A DNA stretch of 64,000 bases, taken from assembly GCF_015265455.1 (NCBI RefSeq), contig NZ_CP054492.1, positions 2,356,001 through 2,420,000 of the forward strand. The letters run 5' to 3'. A program made the position numbers and the translations under genes. Shown one piece after another: positions 9,976-19,593 of the stretch. Below the pieces are notes generated by a model. The model was not told where the DNA came from and made no database searches. It saw nothing but the letters and a program-made list of their open reading frames with translations. Source of the stretch: Candidatus Sulfurimonas baltica. GTDB lineage: Bacteria; Campylobacterota; Campylobacteria; Campylobacterales; Sulfurimonadaceae. Within the stretch, counting starts at the first letter, position 1. Each line of letters opens with the position of its first letter.

Positions 9976-12004
9976 TAGATACTCCAAGATTGATTTGCAT
10001 GTTTAAATTTGATTCAAACCCTACTGAAAAGATTAAAGATATCTGCTGTGCGACTGTGTCAAATCCACTTTCACTTTGCGAGACAGTATTTAAAATATAA
10101 GCATGTACATTGCACTTTTTGCTACATGTAAGGGTAATCTTCTTTTCTGTAAAAGTATCTACAATTGTAAGTGTATCAATATCATCTATACTCAATCCAC
10201 TCTGAACTTTTTGACCATTTAATGTTGCGTGGTGAGGATGAGCTAAATGAAAGTTACACTCCATACCGTAGAACAATTTTTGAGTATATTCACTGCTACA
10301 TGTAAAGTCCAATGTGACACTTTCATCATCAAATGTATAACTTTTTTCAACTTCACTCACATAACGCTTATCTAGATAGATGCCACCTTTTCGTCTAAAT
10401 GTATTAGTCTTGACATCCATCTCAAAAGAGTGGTTTGCAAAATCACCAACTTCACAAAATGAGAGTTTTCTAAAGCTCTCCAACTCAAAAGGGTTAGTTG
10501 AAAAATGGTCTATAAATGAATGTTTAGGGTGCCAATCATAAATAAGTTCAGCTTTTAAACTCTCGTCAATCTTCTCAGAACTATTATGTATTGTCTCAAT
10601 ACCATCTCTGATTTGGTCACTACTTACTATTTTATGCTGTATCGGATTAAGTATTTTTGCATGATATGCCTCTTTGCGGCGCATAAGTGTATTTTGCCAG
10701 TTAAAGAGCTTATCAAGTGAACCAAACTCAATCATCTGTCCGCCCCAGCGACTTGAAAAAACTGTTGATAATGATTTGCTCAACACTTTTAACTCATCAT
10801 ATCCATCCATATCTATATCTTTGCGCTCGAAAGATATCTTGTTTTTAGCCTGCTCACGTTCAATCTCCAAAAGGTGACGATAGGCATTATCTCTTAGATT
10901 TGGAAGGTAAATGCCCCCAAATACGCCATGCCAAAAGACATCATTTGTCTGCATTTTATAGAGGCTCTCCAATGAAGAGGCCTTAAGACTCTCCTGATGA
11001 ACACTGTGAGAAAGCATTCGCTTATGAAGATAATTGCTCTCATGGTATTTAATAAAAAAGTTTTTCCAGATACCACCTTTAATAAAAGCGACACCCATCT
11101 TCTCTATATATTCACTCCCTACATGCTCTTTTAGCTCTTCTAGTGCGAGGGTGTTATCACTACTTAAACTCCACTCTCCCATTTCAAAATAGGAGGTATC
11201 ATTAAGATATGCAAGACCTCGTGAATTGTTCTGTGCGAGATATTTACTATAGTGCATTGTCTCTATATTTTCATGTGCTATAACGGCTTCTACAAAATGC
11301 TTTAGCCATTTTTCCTCATAAACCCACTTATGAGTCTTTGGCCATAGTCCAAATTTCTCAGCATCATCAAATATAATAGCAGCAGAATCTTCTTCTTTAG
11401 AGCACTCAAGTATTGCATCAATAGCACGCTCTACGCTAAAAAACGGAAGTGCATACCGCAGTGACTGTGAAATTGGAAAAAGTGCAAGAGGGTAACCACC
11501 CTCTTCAGTCATATAATATCCATCCATCTTTGATGCACTAAACCCACTGCTTAAAAAGTGATAATCATCAACAATTGCGTATTTTATCCCTACTTTATTC
11601 AAGTCTGGGACGATTGATGACTCCCACACTCTCTCAGTAAGCCACAACCCCTCAGCCGTAGCATTAAAATGCTCTTTAATATAACTATTGAGCTTATTAA
11701 CCTGAGCTTGACGATCACGTGATGGGATAGAACTAAGAACAGGTTCATAATAACCAGCACTTACCCACTCTATTGAACCTTTTTTAGTCAATTTACTCAT
11801 ATTGCTAAAAATTTTGGGATGCTTGTTTCTAATCTGGTCAAGCAACCAGCCGCTACAATGTACTGCAAATTTAAAATCAGGGTATTTAACCATAGTTTTA
11901 AAAAATGGCCCATAGCAGAGTTCTATAGCTTCATCAACCGCCTCGCCAAAATTATCTACCGGCTGATGCATATGTATACCAAATAACAAAGAAACTTTTT
12001 TCAT
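9968..12004 (-). CDS. GH57 4-alpha-glucanotransferase/alpha-amylase with DUF1925-DUF1926 tail
   Basis: A 678-residue GH57 enzyme that fits the 4-alpha-glucanotransferase type. The five GH57 regions are present: HMHQP at residues 11-15, the nucleophile Glu124 in LWLTERVWE and the acid/base Asp214 in IIFDDAEKFGLWP. These positions match, within one residue, those of the well-studied Thermococcus glucanotransferase. After the barrel come the DUF1925 and DUF1926 domains typical of this subgroup. It probably reshapes linear maltodextrins next to the phosphorylase, in the role MalQ plays elsewhere; no malQ is seen here. It is cytoplasmic, with no signal peptide. Confidence 0.85.
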   Translation of the reverse strand: MKKVSLLFGIHMHQPVDNFGEAVDEAIELCYGPFFKTMVKYPDFKFAVHCSGWLLDQIRNKHPKIFSNMSKLTKKGSIEWVSAGYYEPVLSSIPSRDRQAQVNKLNSYIKEHFNATAEGLWLTERVWESSIVPDLNKVGIKYAIVDDYHFLSSGFSASKMDGYYMTEEGGYPLALFPISQSLRYALPFFSVERAIDAILECSKEEDSAAIIFDDAEKFGLWPKTHKWVYEEKWLKHFVEAVIAHENIETMHYSKYLAQNNSRGLAYLNDTSYFEMGEWSLSSDNTLALEELKEHVGSEYIEKMGVAFIKGGIWKNFFIKYHESNYLHKRMLSHSVHQESLKASSLESLYKMQTNDVFWHGVFGGIYLPNLRDNAYRHLLEIEREQAKNKISFERKDIDMDGYDELKVLSKSLSTVFSSRWGGQMIEFGSLDKLFNWQNTLMRRKEAYHAKILNPIQHKIVSSDQIRDGIETIHNSSEKIDESLKAELIYDWHPKHSFIDHFSTNPFELESFRKLSFCEVGDFANHSFEMDVKTNTFRRKGGIYLDKRYVSEVEKSYTFDDESVTLDFTCSSEYTQKLFYGMECNFHLAHPHHATLNGQKVQSGLSIDDIDTLTIVDTFTEKKITLTCSKKCNVHAYILNTVSQSESGFDTVAQQISLIFSVGFESNLNMQINLGVSNV

Positions 12005-12012
12005 ACTAACTC

Positions 12013-14049
12013 CTAAACAAACCAGTTTTCACTATAATCAGTTGCTAAATCAATCTCTAATTCACCAAAACCTGGAAGTGTCTGTATAATGACACCCCCT
12101 TTGGTTAGTTCAAAACGAATTTGTATCTGATCAGTCTTTATTGAGCTTTTATCTATGCGAATCTCCAACATATTCTTAGCCGCAATCTCAACCTTTATAT
12201 TTCCAAAATGCTCTTCATAATTTGCACTTTTAAAAGCATGAAGCTCAACACTCTCATTAAACTCTATTGGTTCAATAATAATTCCTATCGTATCACACTC
12301 ATGTATTTGACTAATGTCAGCATTAAAGGCAAAATAGACAGATGTCTCATCTTGTCCGTAAAGTATTTTGCTCACAGGACCGCGAACTCTATCCATCGTT
12401 GAGAAGAGCTTACTCTCATCTACAACACCACACCCTATCCACTCAAAAAATGAGTCGTGCAGACCATTGGTTGTAGGTGAGATATGTGATTGAGGTCGTA
12501 ACCAAAATTTCTGAGAACTTCTATCACCAATAATAGTTTCAAAGAGGTCTGATGGTGGAGCAATATGCATAAGATCATAGATAGAGATTAGATGTGAACG
12601 AAACAACATATCAAACTCAGTTCCAAACTCTGTAAAGTGGTCATCGCCATACCACCAAAACCAGTCAGAACACTCAGCCGCTAAGAAGTGATTGGTTATC
12701 TTATCTTTTGTCTCACTGTCGAGTGTTGTTTTATGGTGATTGAAATCTCGTTTTGTAAGATAAATGAGTTCCCATCCACGTGTTTTTTCACTGTGCCCAA
12801 CCCAGGTATTAAACTCACCGTGAATCCAGCTCCCTGGAGCTAATTTATTTAAAGGTTTTGTTGGAAGTTTTGCAACATCATCCATGTGAAGTGTTTTACA
12901 CCATGGAGTATTATTAATTTTTGTATAAAGTGCATCAAAAAAGTCAAATGCGTTATTATGAAAAAACTCCCAAGCATTTTCACCATCTAAAATAATAAAA
13001 ACGGTGCCATCGGGACTGTTTTTATTAATAGAAGAAAGAGAAGAGATAAAATGATCAGCTGCTTTATTAGCTTCCCAGTATCGGTACGTGAATCCTATAT
13101 GATCGCTTAAGCCGTGATCACGAAAACCTATACACAGCTCATTATAGTTATATGGGCTATATAATGTACTTCTATCTGCATGTCCTAGTGATTTAAATAG
13201 TATAGCTTCATCTGTGGCAATCCACTTAATGCCACACTCTTTTAAGAGAGCAACACTTTTTTCATCTACTGCGCCCTCAGCCGGCCAAAAGCCTTCAGCC
13301 TCAAAACCAAATGTCTCTAGAAATAGTGCTTGAGCACGCGTTACTTGAAGAACGGCATCATCTTCAAGAGAAGTGTGTTGCTTTGGAATTTTAGTTGAGT
13401 GGTTGGCTTTAACAGCATTCTCCATATCCATAAGAAGTGGTAAGATAGGATGATTTAGTGGTGTTGTAGATATAGAGATTCGTCCATCTTGATAGAGTTT
13501 TGTATAGTAATCAAAGATGGTTGATACAAATTTAGATAACTCATGCAGAAGCGCTCTTTTATCTTCATTGTTATAATGACGCTCTTTTTTAATCAATCTA
13601 CTAATTAGATCATTGCTTGAACGCAGATATATTCCACACCATGATAGTATAAAGAGTACCTGCATGTCAAAAAGCTCATTATCATTATAGTGCTCTTTTT
13701 TGTGCAGTGCTGCATAAGATGGCAATGCTAAAACCATTGTTTCAAACGGAGTACTTTTACATAACTTTATCATCCAATTACGATCAGTTTCATTCAGTAA
13801 AACAAGATCTTGCATCCATAGATTTAAAAAACGATCATTCTTCTGTGGCTCTTCGTAATAAAGCTTAAGCTGTTCTATCAATGGAGGGGTAATATTGAAT
13901 GTGGCTTTCAACCCCTCATGTCTTGCAAGCATCCACGGCATATCATAGTAGTCTTTAATAGCGTGTAAAAACACCCATGGCATCTGCATAACACCTGATC
14001 CATCTCTGTAGTCCGGCTGATGCATGTGCCACATAAAACTAATGTTCAT
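12013..14049 (-). CDS. GH57 glycoside hydrolase (COG1449-like amylase)
   Basis: A second GH57 protein, also 678 residues but of a different subgroup. It carries WHMHQPDYRD at the N terminus, STTPLNHPILPLL, the nucleophile region GFWPAEGAVDE and the acid region IILDGENAWEFF. This is the COG1449 alpha-amylase/alpha-mannosidase set, widespread next to glycogen genes in deep-branching bacteria and in sulfur oxidisers. It lacks a secretion signal, so it acts on internal glucan. The start ATG is 10 bp from the stop of the NTP-transferase fusion. The exact linkage cut is not decidable from sequence. Confidence 0.82.
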   Translation of the reverse strand: MNISFMWHMHQPDYRDGSGVMQMPWVFLHAIKDYYDMPWMLARHEGLKATFNITPPLIEQLKLYYEEPQKNDRFLNLWMQDLVLLNETDRNWMIKLCKSTPFETMVLALPSYAALHKKEHYNDNELFDMQVLFILSWCGIYLRSSNDLISRLIKKERHYNNEDKRALLHELSKFVSTIFDYYTKLYQDGRISISTTPLNHPILPLLMDMENAVKANHSTKIPKQHTSLEDDAVLQVTRAQALFLETFGFEAEGFWPAEGAVDEKSVALLKECGIKWIATDEAILFKSLGHADRSTLYSPYNYNELCIGFRDHGLSDHIGFTYRYWEANKAADHFISSLSSINKNSPDGTVFIILDGENAWEFFHNNAFDFFDALYTKINNTPWCKTLHMDDVAKLPTKPLNKLAPGSWIHGEFNTWVGHSEKTRGWELIYLTKRDFNHHKTTLDSETKDKITNHFLAAECSDWFWWYGDDHFTEFGTEFDMLFRSHLISIYDLMHIAPPSDLFETIIGDRSSQKFWLRPQSHISPTTNGLHDSFFEWIGCGVVDESKLFSTMDRVRGPVSKILYGQDETSVYFAFNADISQIHECDTIGIIIEPIEFNESVELHAFKSANYEEHFGNIKVEIAAKNMLEIRIDKSSIKTDQIQIRFELTKGGVIIQTLPGFGELEIDLATDYSENWFV

Positions 14050-14059
14050 AGATCTTCCT

Positions 14060-16558
14060 TTATAATGCTGACCATTCTTCTATTTTAGCACTATAGTTAT
14101 CATATATTGCGTCTCCGGATACTTTGTTTTGAGCTTGAATATAAATATTCAAATGATCACTGTAGTTGTCTGGAATCATTAATATCCAGTCTGTATTATT
14201 TTCCCAAATCTTAACGCCGTCAATAGAGGATGATTGTTTATCTTTTGCATGCTCTAAGAACTTTCTCATCATCTTACCTTTAAGTGCCTGAGTACACTCT
14301 ATTTTTAGCGTTCGGTAATCAAAAGAATCAATTCTGCTTGATAAATCAGAAAGTGTTGCACCATGAAGGTTTAACAGTTGCATTATTTTAATGCTTGCAT
14401 ACATAGCATCTCTTGTAACACTAAACTCTGTAAAAGCAAAGTTACCGTCAATTGTTGCAACAAGAGCATACTCTTTTAGTTTATCAGCTTTAAAGTTATT
14501 GTAACTTCCTCTCTCAATCTCTAAATTATCAAATTTAACTATATCTGGAGCCCAGGTTGGTAAAAATACTTTTTTTATCTCTTTAGATTTATCCATATTC
14601 ATAAGATGCAATACCACAAGAAGAGCATTGACTTTATCGAGCACTTGGCCCTTGTCTGTCACAATACTGATTTGCTGCTCATTTGGATGTATTATAATTC
14701 CCATATCGTAATTTAAACTTTTTACTATCCCTGAAATATCATCTTCAGAGCGTTTTTCAAGCGCTGCAATATTAAATAGTCTTTTCTCATCATAATAGGC
14801 ATTTAGAACAATGTTTTTTATACCAAGGTTATTAATAATGCCTGGGAAAACATCAGCAGTTGTCCCATACATTAGATCTATAGCAACACTGAAGTTGGCA
14901 TTATTGATTGTGCCTGCAAATTTATCCTCAAGAGCCTTTTTATAAAGAGTTGCCTCTCTGGCATTTACTGTCTCATGTATAGAACCTATTTTTGAATGTT
15001 CAACACGACGAAATTTTTCAATAAAAAAAGCTTTTTCAATCACTTTTGCAGAGTTAGAATCAATACGAAGCGCCTCTTCATTAAATAGTGTAATCTGTGA
15101 ACCGGTTGCATCTACTAGACACTGTTCAACATAAGCACCGCCTATAAATTTATCATCATTTACTAAGGTGTAGCGCAATACTGATGGCGGAGTTCTTCTA
15201 AGGTCAACAACATTTATACCCGCAGATAAAAGACCACTAAGAAATGCTCTTTTAAGCATTCGTGAGCTTTTATCGTAATCACATGCGATAATCACCTTTG
15301 AGCCAATTGGAAGTTGAGCAGCAAAAGCTTCTGCTAATTTAGTAGCCATCTCACACGAGAGTTCAACATTACTTTTACCGGACACGCTTCCATTTTCAAA
15401 AATTGAATTTTTATAGCGACTTCCCCACACTACATTATGACTGACAATAGAGGCTGGCTCAATTTTTTTATCAGGCCAGATTGTAACATCTTGCTCAAAA
15501 GTAGTAAGCTCACCAACCTCACAACCCTCAGCTAGTATCAAGCCTGCTTTAACATTAACATATTTATTGATTACATTGTCGTTACATATGATAGAGTTAT
15601 TTAGTCGTACATTTTTTTCTATGACTATATCTTCCCAAAGAACACTATTAAAAATACTACTATCGCTTCCAATCTTTACATTATCGCCTATAACAGCATT
15701 ATTAAGCTTAACGCCTTTTTCAATCTTGACATTTTTACCAAGTATAACATTGCCCATAATCTCTATGCTTTTATCAAGTTTATACGGTTTGTCACTGTAC
15801 AATACACCACTAGTGTAGAGCTGTTTTTTTCCTGGAATTGCAAATTTAACACGATTTCCTAAAATGTCCGAATATACATCTCTATAACTCTCAGGGTTGC
15901 CAACATCGCGCCAGTATCCTTCAAAGTTATAACCCATTAACTGGATCTTCTCTTTCATAATTAGAGGGAATAAGTCTTTGCCAAAATCAAAGTTCTTCCC
16001 CTTTGGTATATAGTTGAGAATCTCCGGTTCAATTATATATATACCGGTGTTTATAGTATCACTGAAAACCTCACCCCAACTCGGCTTTTCAAGAAATTTT
16101 TCTATTTCATTATCTTCATTTGCAATTACAACACCAAACTGCAACGGATTCTCTACAGATGTTAGACCGATAGAGAGTTTCGATTTTTTATTTTTATGAA
16201 AATCGAAAAAACCTTGCATGTCAAAGTCAGTTACCAAATCACCGCTAATTATAATAAAGTTATCATCGCCTATATGTTTCTGAGCTAATTTCACCGCTCC
16301 TGCAGTCCCATAATCATCATCTGGTATTACATATGTGATTTTTATTCCAAATTCACTGCCATCTTTAAAATAGTCTTGAATTATTTCAGGTTTAAAATAT
16401 AAAAGTACTATAAACTCTTCAATGCCAAGTTCTTTTAGCATCATCATCGTGTGTTCCATCATTGGACGATTTACGATTGGCAACATCGGCTTTGGTCTAG
16501 AGTTTGCAAGTGGTTGAATCCGTGTACCGAACCCACCTGCCATTACTACTGCTTTCAC
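14060..16558 (-). CDS. Nucleotidyltransferase / left-handed beta-helix / degenerate phosphoglucomutase fusion
   Basis: Three parts in 832 residues. Residues 1-230 form a sugar-phosphate nucleotidyltransferase with GGFGTRIQPL, RPKPMLPI, SGDLVTDFD and RDVGNPESY. Residues 250-370 are hexapeptide repeats. Residues 380-832 are a phosphohexomutase-like domain. That last domain lacks the phosphoserine motif: the place of TASHNP reads GAYVEQCLVDATGSQ. The metal loop DGDGDR is also absent (HPNEQQISIV). The mutase half is therefore probably structural or regulatory. The protein is usually labelled mannose-1-phosphate guanylyltransferase. In this operon, which has no glgC, the N-terminal half is a candidate for making the nucleotide-glucose donor, which is inference. 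Confidence 0.82.
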   Translation of the reverse strand: MKAVVMAGGFGTRIQPLANSRPKPMLPIVNRPMMEHTMMMLKELGIEEFIVLLYFKPEIIQDYFKDGSEFGIKITYVIPDDDYGTAGAVKLAQKHIGDDNFIIISGDLVTDFDMQGFFDFHKNKKSKLSIGLTSVENPLQFGVVIANEDNEIEKFLEKPSWGEVFSDTINTGIYIIEPEILNYIPKGKNFDFGKDLFPLIMKEKIQLMGYNFEGYWRDVGNPESYRDVYSDILGNRVKFAIPGKKQLYTSGVLYSDKPYKLDKSIEIMGNVILGKNVKIEKGVKLNNAVIGDNVKIGSDSSIFNSVLWEDIVIEKNVRLNNSIICNDNVINKYVNVKAGLILAEGCEVGELTTFEQDVTIWPDKKIEPASIVSHNVVWGSRYKNSIFENGSVSGKSNVELSCEMATKLAEAFAAQLPIGSKVIIACDYDKSSRMLKRAFLSGLLSAGINVVDLRRTPPSVLRYTLVNDDKFIGGAYVEQCLVDATGSQITLFNEEALRIDSNSAKVIEKAFFIEKFRRVEHSKIGSIHETVNAREATLYKKALEDKFAGTINNANFSVAIDLMYGTTADVFPGIINNLGIKNIVLNAYYDEKRLFNIAALEKRSEDDISGIVKSLNYDMGIIIHPNEQQISIVTDKGQVLDKVNALLVVLHLMNMDKSKEIKKVFLPTWAPDIVKFDNLEIERGSYNNFKADKLKEYALVATIDGNFAFTEFSVTRDAMYASIKIMQLLNLHGATLSDLSSRIDSFDYRTLKIECTQALKGKMMRKFLEHAKDKQSSSIDGVKIWENNTDWILMIPDNYSDHLNIYIQAQNKVSGDAIYDNYSAKIEEWSAL

Positions 16559-16612
16559 TTATATTATCCTCTTAGCTAAAAATTGGTTTTATATATTATA
16601 CTTTATTAATTA

Positions 16613-16639
16613 TTAATTGTTAATTGTTAATTGTTAATT
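16613..16639. repeat. 7-bp tandem repeat (TTAATTG)
   Basis: Three perfect TTAATTG units followed by a partial unit, in the 79-bp gap between the glycogen-binding module and the NTP-transferase fusion. On the minus strand the repeat begins at the stop codon of the small gene. The run may vary by slippage, but it lies in a spacer inside the operon and no function is evident. Confidence 0.8.
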
Positions 16640-16916
16640 AAAGTTTTAATAAAGCATTATGTGAACCAAACGGTGATAAAACGCGCTCTAGCTCATTGTC
16701 ACACTCCCATCTGTCCCCATTTATGCGATAACCAAATTGATATTCACTCTCCAAAGGGAGAACTTTTGTGACATAAAACTCACCGCTTTTTTTAACTTTC
16801 ATAGGCTCATCTTCCCAATCACTCCATTCACCGCAAACAGCTACACTCTCTCCATCATTTGGTATAACACTGAAAGTAACCCAGGCTTTTTGACCTTTTT
16901 TTGTAATTTTTACCAT
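16638..16916 (-). CDS. Stand-alone glycogen-binding module (CBM48/AMPK-type)
   Basis: A 92-residue beta-sandwich protein. VAVCGEWSDWEDEPMKVKKS and YQFGYRINGDRWECDNE are the conserved strands and aromatic sugar contacts of CBM48/AMPK-beta glycogen-binding domains. No catalytic domain is attached and there is no signal peptide. Lying between pfkA and the glycosyltransferase genes, it could tether enzymes of the pathway to glycogen granules (inference). Free-standing modules of this kind are often annotated as isoamylase early-set domain proteins. Confidence 0.8.
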   Translation of the reverse strand: MVKITKKGQKAWVTFSVIPNDGESVAVCGEWSDWEDEPMKVKKSGEFYVTKVLPLESEYQFGYRINGDRWECDNELERVLSPFGSHNALLKL

Positions 16917-16927
16917 GTTTTATCCTT

Positions 16928-17887
16928 TTAATCTAAATAATTTATAGCATCAAGGTAGTGCTGTGGCATTTTGTATTTGTTGGAAACTACTACATCAATA
17001 TCAATGAGTTTAAACTCACCTTTTTGATAAACAACAACTTTACTCGAATTACTATGTGAAAGAAGATAATCAACAGCTATGATTGTAAAATCAAATGCCA
17101 TCATGCGGTCATATACCGTTGGATTGCCTCCACGCTGAATGTGTCCCAAGATACTTACTCGTGTCTCTAAACCAAAACTTTCCTCTAACCAGCTATGAAC
17201 TTCGCTTGTCTTTTTGGTTCCTTCAGCGACAATAGCAAGGATATAGTTTCGTCCCTCTTTGACCTCTTTTTTAAGTCTTTTCTCTAGCGATTTTGGCTCA
17301 AACGGTATTTCAGGAATTACACACACTTCTGCACCGCTAATCATTGATGATACTATTGCCAAATAACCGCAATCACGACCCATAACTTCGACTAAAAAAG
17401 CACGGTTGAAAGAGGTTGCTGTATCACGTATTTTATCAAGAGCATCACGTATAACATTAAGTGCAGTATCAACACCTAAGCAGTACTCTGTTCCATATAT
17501 GTCATTATCAATTGTTGAAGGGATACCTACAAAATTGAGATCAAACTCTGAACTAAACTTCTCCATTGCCCTAAATGAGCCATCGCCACCCAAAACAACT
17601 AAACCTGTAATATTATGGGCTTTTAGATTATCGTAAGCTTTTTGTCTGTACTCATGCTCAAAAAATCGCTTGGAGCGTGACGAACGAATTATTGTCCCCC
17701 CATTATGAATAATGCCGGCAACAATTTTATGAGTTGCTTTTTTAATCTTATTGTCAATTAATCCTTCTAGACCATCATAAATAAGATAAGATATTTCACC
17801 TTTTTTATAGGAATAGTCAACAAATTTTTTAATTGCTGGGTTCATTCCAGGTGCATCTCCACCTGAACTCATAATTGCTAAAGCCAT
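16928..17887 (-). CDS. pfkA: 6-phosphofructokinase
   Basis: 319 residues, the usual length of bacterial PfkA. The N terminus has GGDAPGMNPAI, followed by the ATP loop GGDGSFRA, the catalytic STIDNDIYGTE (PGTIDND in the canonical enzyme, so Gly to Ser), EVMGRDCG and LGHIQRGG. The residues favour ATP over pyrophosphate as donor: there is a Gly in GGDGS and no Lys before TIDND. It commits fructose-6-phosphate to glycolysis. Its place between the phosphorylase and the synthase genes ties glycogen breakdown to energy metabolism. Many Campylobacterota lack this enzyme, so a full upper Embden-Meyerhof route here is notable. Confidence 0.92.
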   Translation of the reverse strand: MALAIMSSGGDAPGMNPAIKKFVDYSYKKGEISYLIYDGLEGLIDNKIKKATHKIVAGIIHNGGTIIRSSRSKRFFEHEYRQKAYDNLKAHNITGLVVLGGDGSFRAMEKFSSEFDLNFVGIPSTIDNDIYGTEYCLGVDTALNVIRDALDKIRDTATSFNRAFLVEVMGRDCGYLAIVSSMISGAEVCVIPEIPFEPKSLEKRLKKEVKEGRNYILAIVAEGTKKTSEVHSWLEESFGLETRVSILGHIQRGGNPTVYDRMMAFDFTIIAVDYLLSHSNSSKVVVYQKGEFKLIDIDVVVSNKYKMPQHYLDAINYLD

Positions 17888-17933
17888 TATCTACTCTCCT
17901 CCTTGTATTAAGTTTAAATCTGAGCTAGTTTTA

Positions 17934-19583
17934 TCAACTTTTATAGTCATACATGTTTAGATAGTATTCTGCAACCATACGACCTGAGTTAAACTGGAAC
18001 TCAACGTCTGTCATAGCACTTTTCATAATTTCTACCCATTTAGCCGGCTCATCATAATAAGTAGGGATAATTTTATTTTCTAAAATATCCATCAAATTTT
18101 TATTGTCTATGCGGTCCTGCTCTTCAATAGGAAGTCTGTGGTCTAGCGCAGGTATTGTAAATGAATTTTTACCATCTAAAGCAAATTCTGGATGCCAGCC
18201 ATCATCAATAGATAAATGAACTGAGCCATTCATACTAGCTGTCATTCCGCTTGTACCACTAGCTTCACGTGTAATACGAGGTGTATTTAACCACACATCA
18301 CTTCCCTCTTTCATAAGACGTGACAAATGCAGTTCATACCCTACAAGAACTGCCATATTGTGGTAGTGATGGCTCATATGCACAAGCTCATTAAATATTT
18401 CCATAGCACCATGGTCTGTTGGGTATGGCTTTCCTGCCCATATAACTTGTATTGGTCTCTCTGTATTTTTAATCAATTTTACAAATCTGTCAATATCATA
18501 TTTTAACAGTCCTGGTCGTTTATACTCTGCAAAACGGCGTGCCCATACAATTGTTAAAACTTCTGGATTGAATAATTTTCCTGTTTGGTTAGCAACTACT
18601 TCAAAAAGAACTTTTTTTAGATGTTTTTTTCGTGCTATAACCTCATAGTCTTCATGCTCATCAAGTGCACGAATAAGTGTTTTATCAGTCCAGTATTTTT
18701 TATTTTGAGCATTTGTAATTGAAATGATTTCACATTTATTTTCAACATTAGCCCACATTTCATTAGCAACTATACCGTGTATTTTAGAGACACCGTTTGC
18801 AATTTTTGCAGCTCTTAATGCTCCTACTGTAATACTAAAATTATCATCATTTTTATAGCCTGTTATTTCTCTAACCGTTTCAAGTGAATGATTTGCGAAG
18901 AAGCCCATCTCATGTAAGAAGTGAATATTATGCTCTTCATTCCCAGCTTTTTCTGGAGTATGTGTTGTAAAAACAACATGTTTACGTACTTCATCCATAT
19001 CTTTATATCGTGAGTATAACTCATAAGCCAGAGGTAAAGAGTGCCCTTCATTCATATGATAAATATCTATTGATTGATTTAAAGCCTCAAGAACTTTAGT
19101 TCCTCCAATTCCAAGAACAATCTCTTGTGCCACGCGGGTGCGCTCATTTCCATCATAAAGTTTATGTGTAATGGTTTGTGCAAGATAGTCATTTTCAGGA
19201 GTATCAGTTGATAGCAGAATAATAGGGGCTGTACCAAAAATATCTGGGCGCACTAAGAACGCTTTAACAACAACATTTTCACCATGAATTTTTACTGTTA
19301 CCTTAACGTCAAGCTCTTCTAAAAAATAGTAATGCTTTCGTGTATATTGCGGTCTAAGTGTGCGGTTTTCATTTCGTGACTGATCATAATAGCCAAAACT
19401 CCAAAGCATACCGATACCGATAGTATTTTGTTTAAGGTCAAAAACACTGCGCATGTGTGAGCCTGCTAGAAAGCCTAGGCCACCTGAATATATTTTTAAA
19501 GCTTGGTCAATTGCGAATTCCATAGAAAAGTATGCAACTGCTGTGGTGTATTTTTCGTTAATATCATATGAGAATAGATTCAT
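17934..19583 (-). CDS. Short alpha-glucan phosphorylase homologue with Thr at the PLP-lysine position
   Basis: A 549-residue GT35 protein of the short (TIGR02094-like) type. FSMEFAIDQALKIYSGGLG, HMNEGHS, WARRFAEYKRPGLL and REASGTSGMTASMNG are recognisable. Phosphorylases split alpha-1,4 bonds with phosphate to give glucose-1-phosphate and need a PLP Schiff-base lysine, which in the canonical enzyme follows the Met of SGxxM. Here the codon is ACA (Thr), read directly at about 18228-18236 on the minus strand. Either this subgroup holds PLP differently or the activity differs. Position between pgi and pfkA fits glycogen mobilisation. The fold call is firm, the activity less so. Confidence 0.78.
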   Translation of the reverse strand: MNLFSYDINEKYTTAVAYFSMEFAIDQALKIYSGGLGFLAGSHMRSVFDLKQNTIGIGMLWSFGYYDQSRNENRTLRPQYTRKHYYFLEELDVKVTVKIHGENVVVKAFLVRPDIFGTAPIILLSTDTPENDYLAQTITHKLYDGNERTRVAQEIVLGIGGTKVLEALNQSIDIYHMNEGHSLPLAYELYSRYKDMDEVRKHVVFTTHTPEKAGNEEHNIHFLHEMGFFANHSLETVREITGYKNDDNFSITVGALRAAKIANGVSKIHGIVANEMWANVENKCEIISITNAQNKKYWTDKTLIRALDEHEDYEVIARKKHLKKVLFEVVANQTGKLFNPEVLTIVWARRFAEYKRPGLLKYDIDRFVKLIKNTERPIQVIWAGKPYPTDHGAMEIFNELVHMSHHYHNMAVLVGYELHLSRLMKEGSDVWLNTPRITREASGTSGMTASMNGSVHLSIDDGWHPEFALDGKNSFTIPALDHRLPIEEQDRIDNKNLMDILENKIIPTYYDEPAKWVEIMKSAMTDVEFQFNSGRMVAEYYLNMYDYKS

Positions 19584-19593
19584 AAAATTTCCT

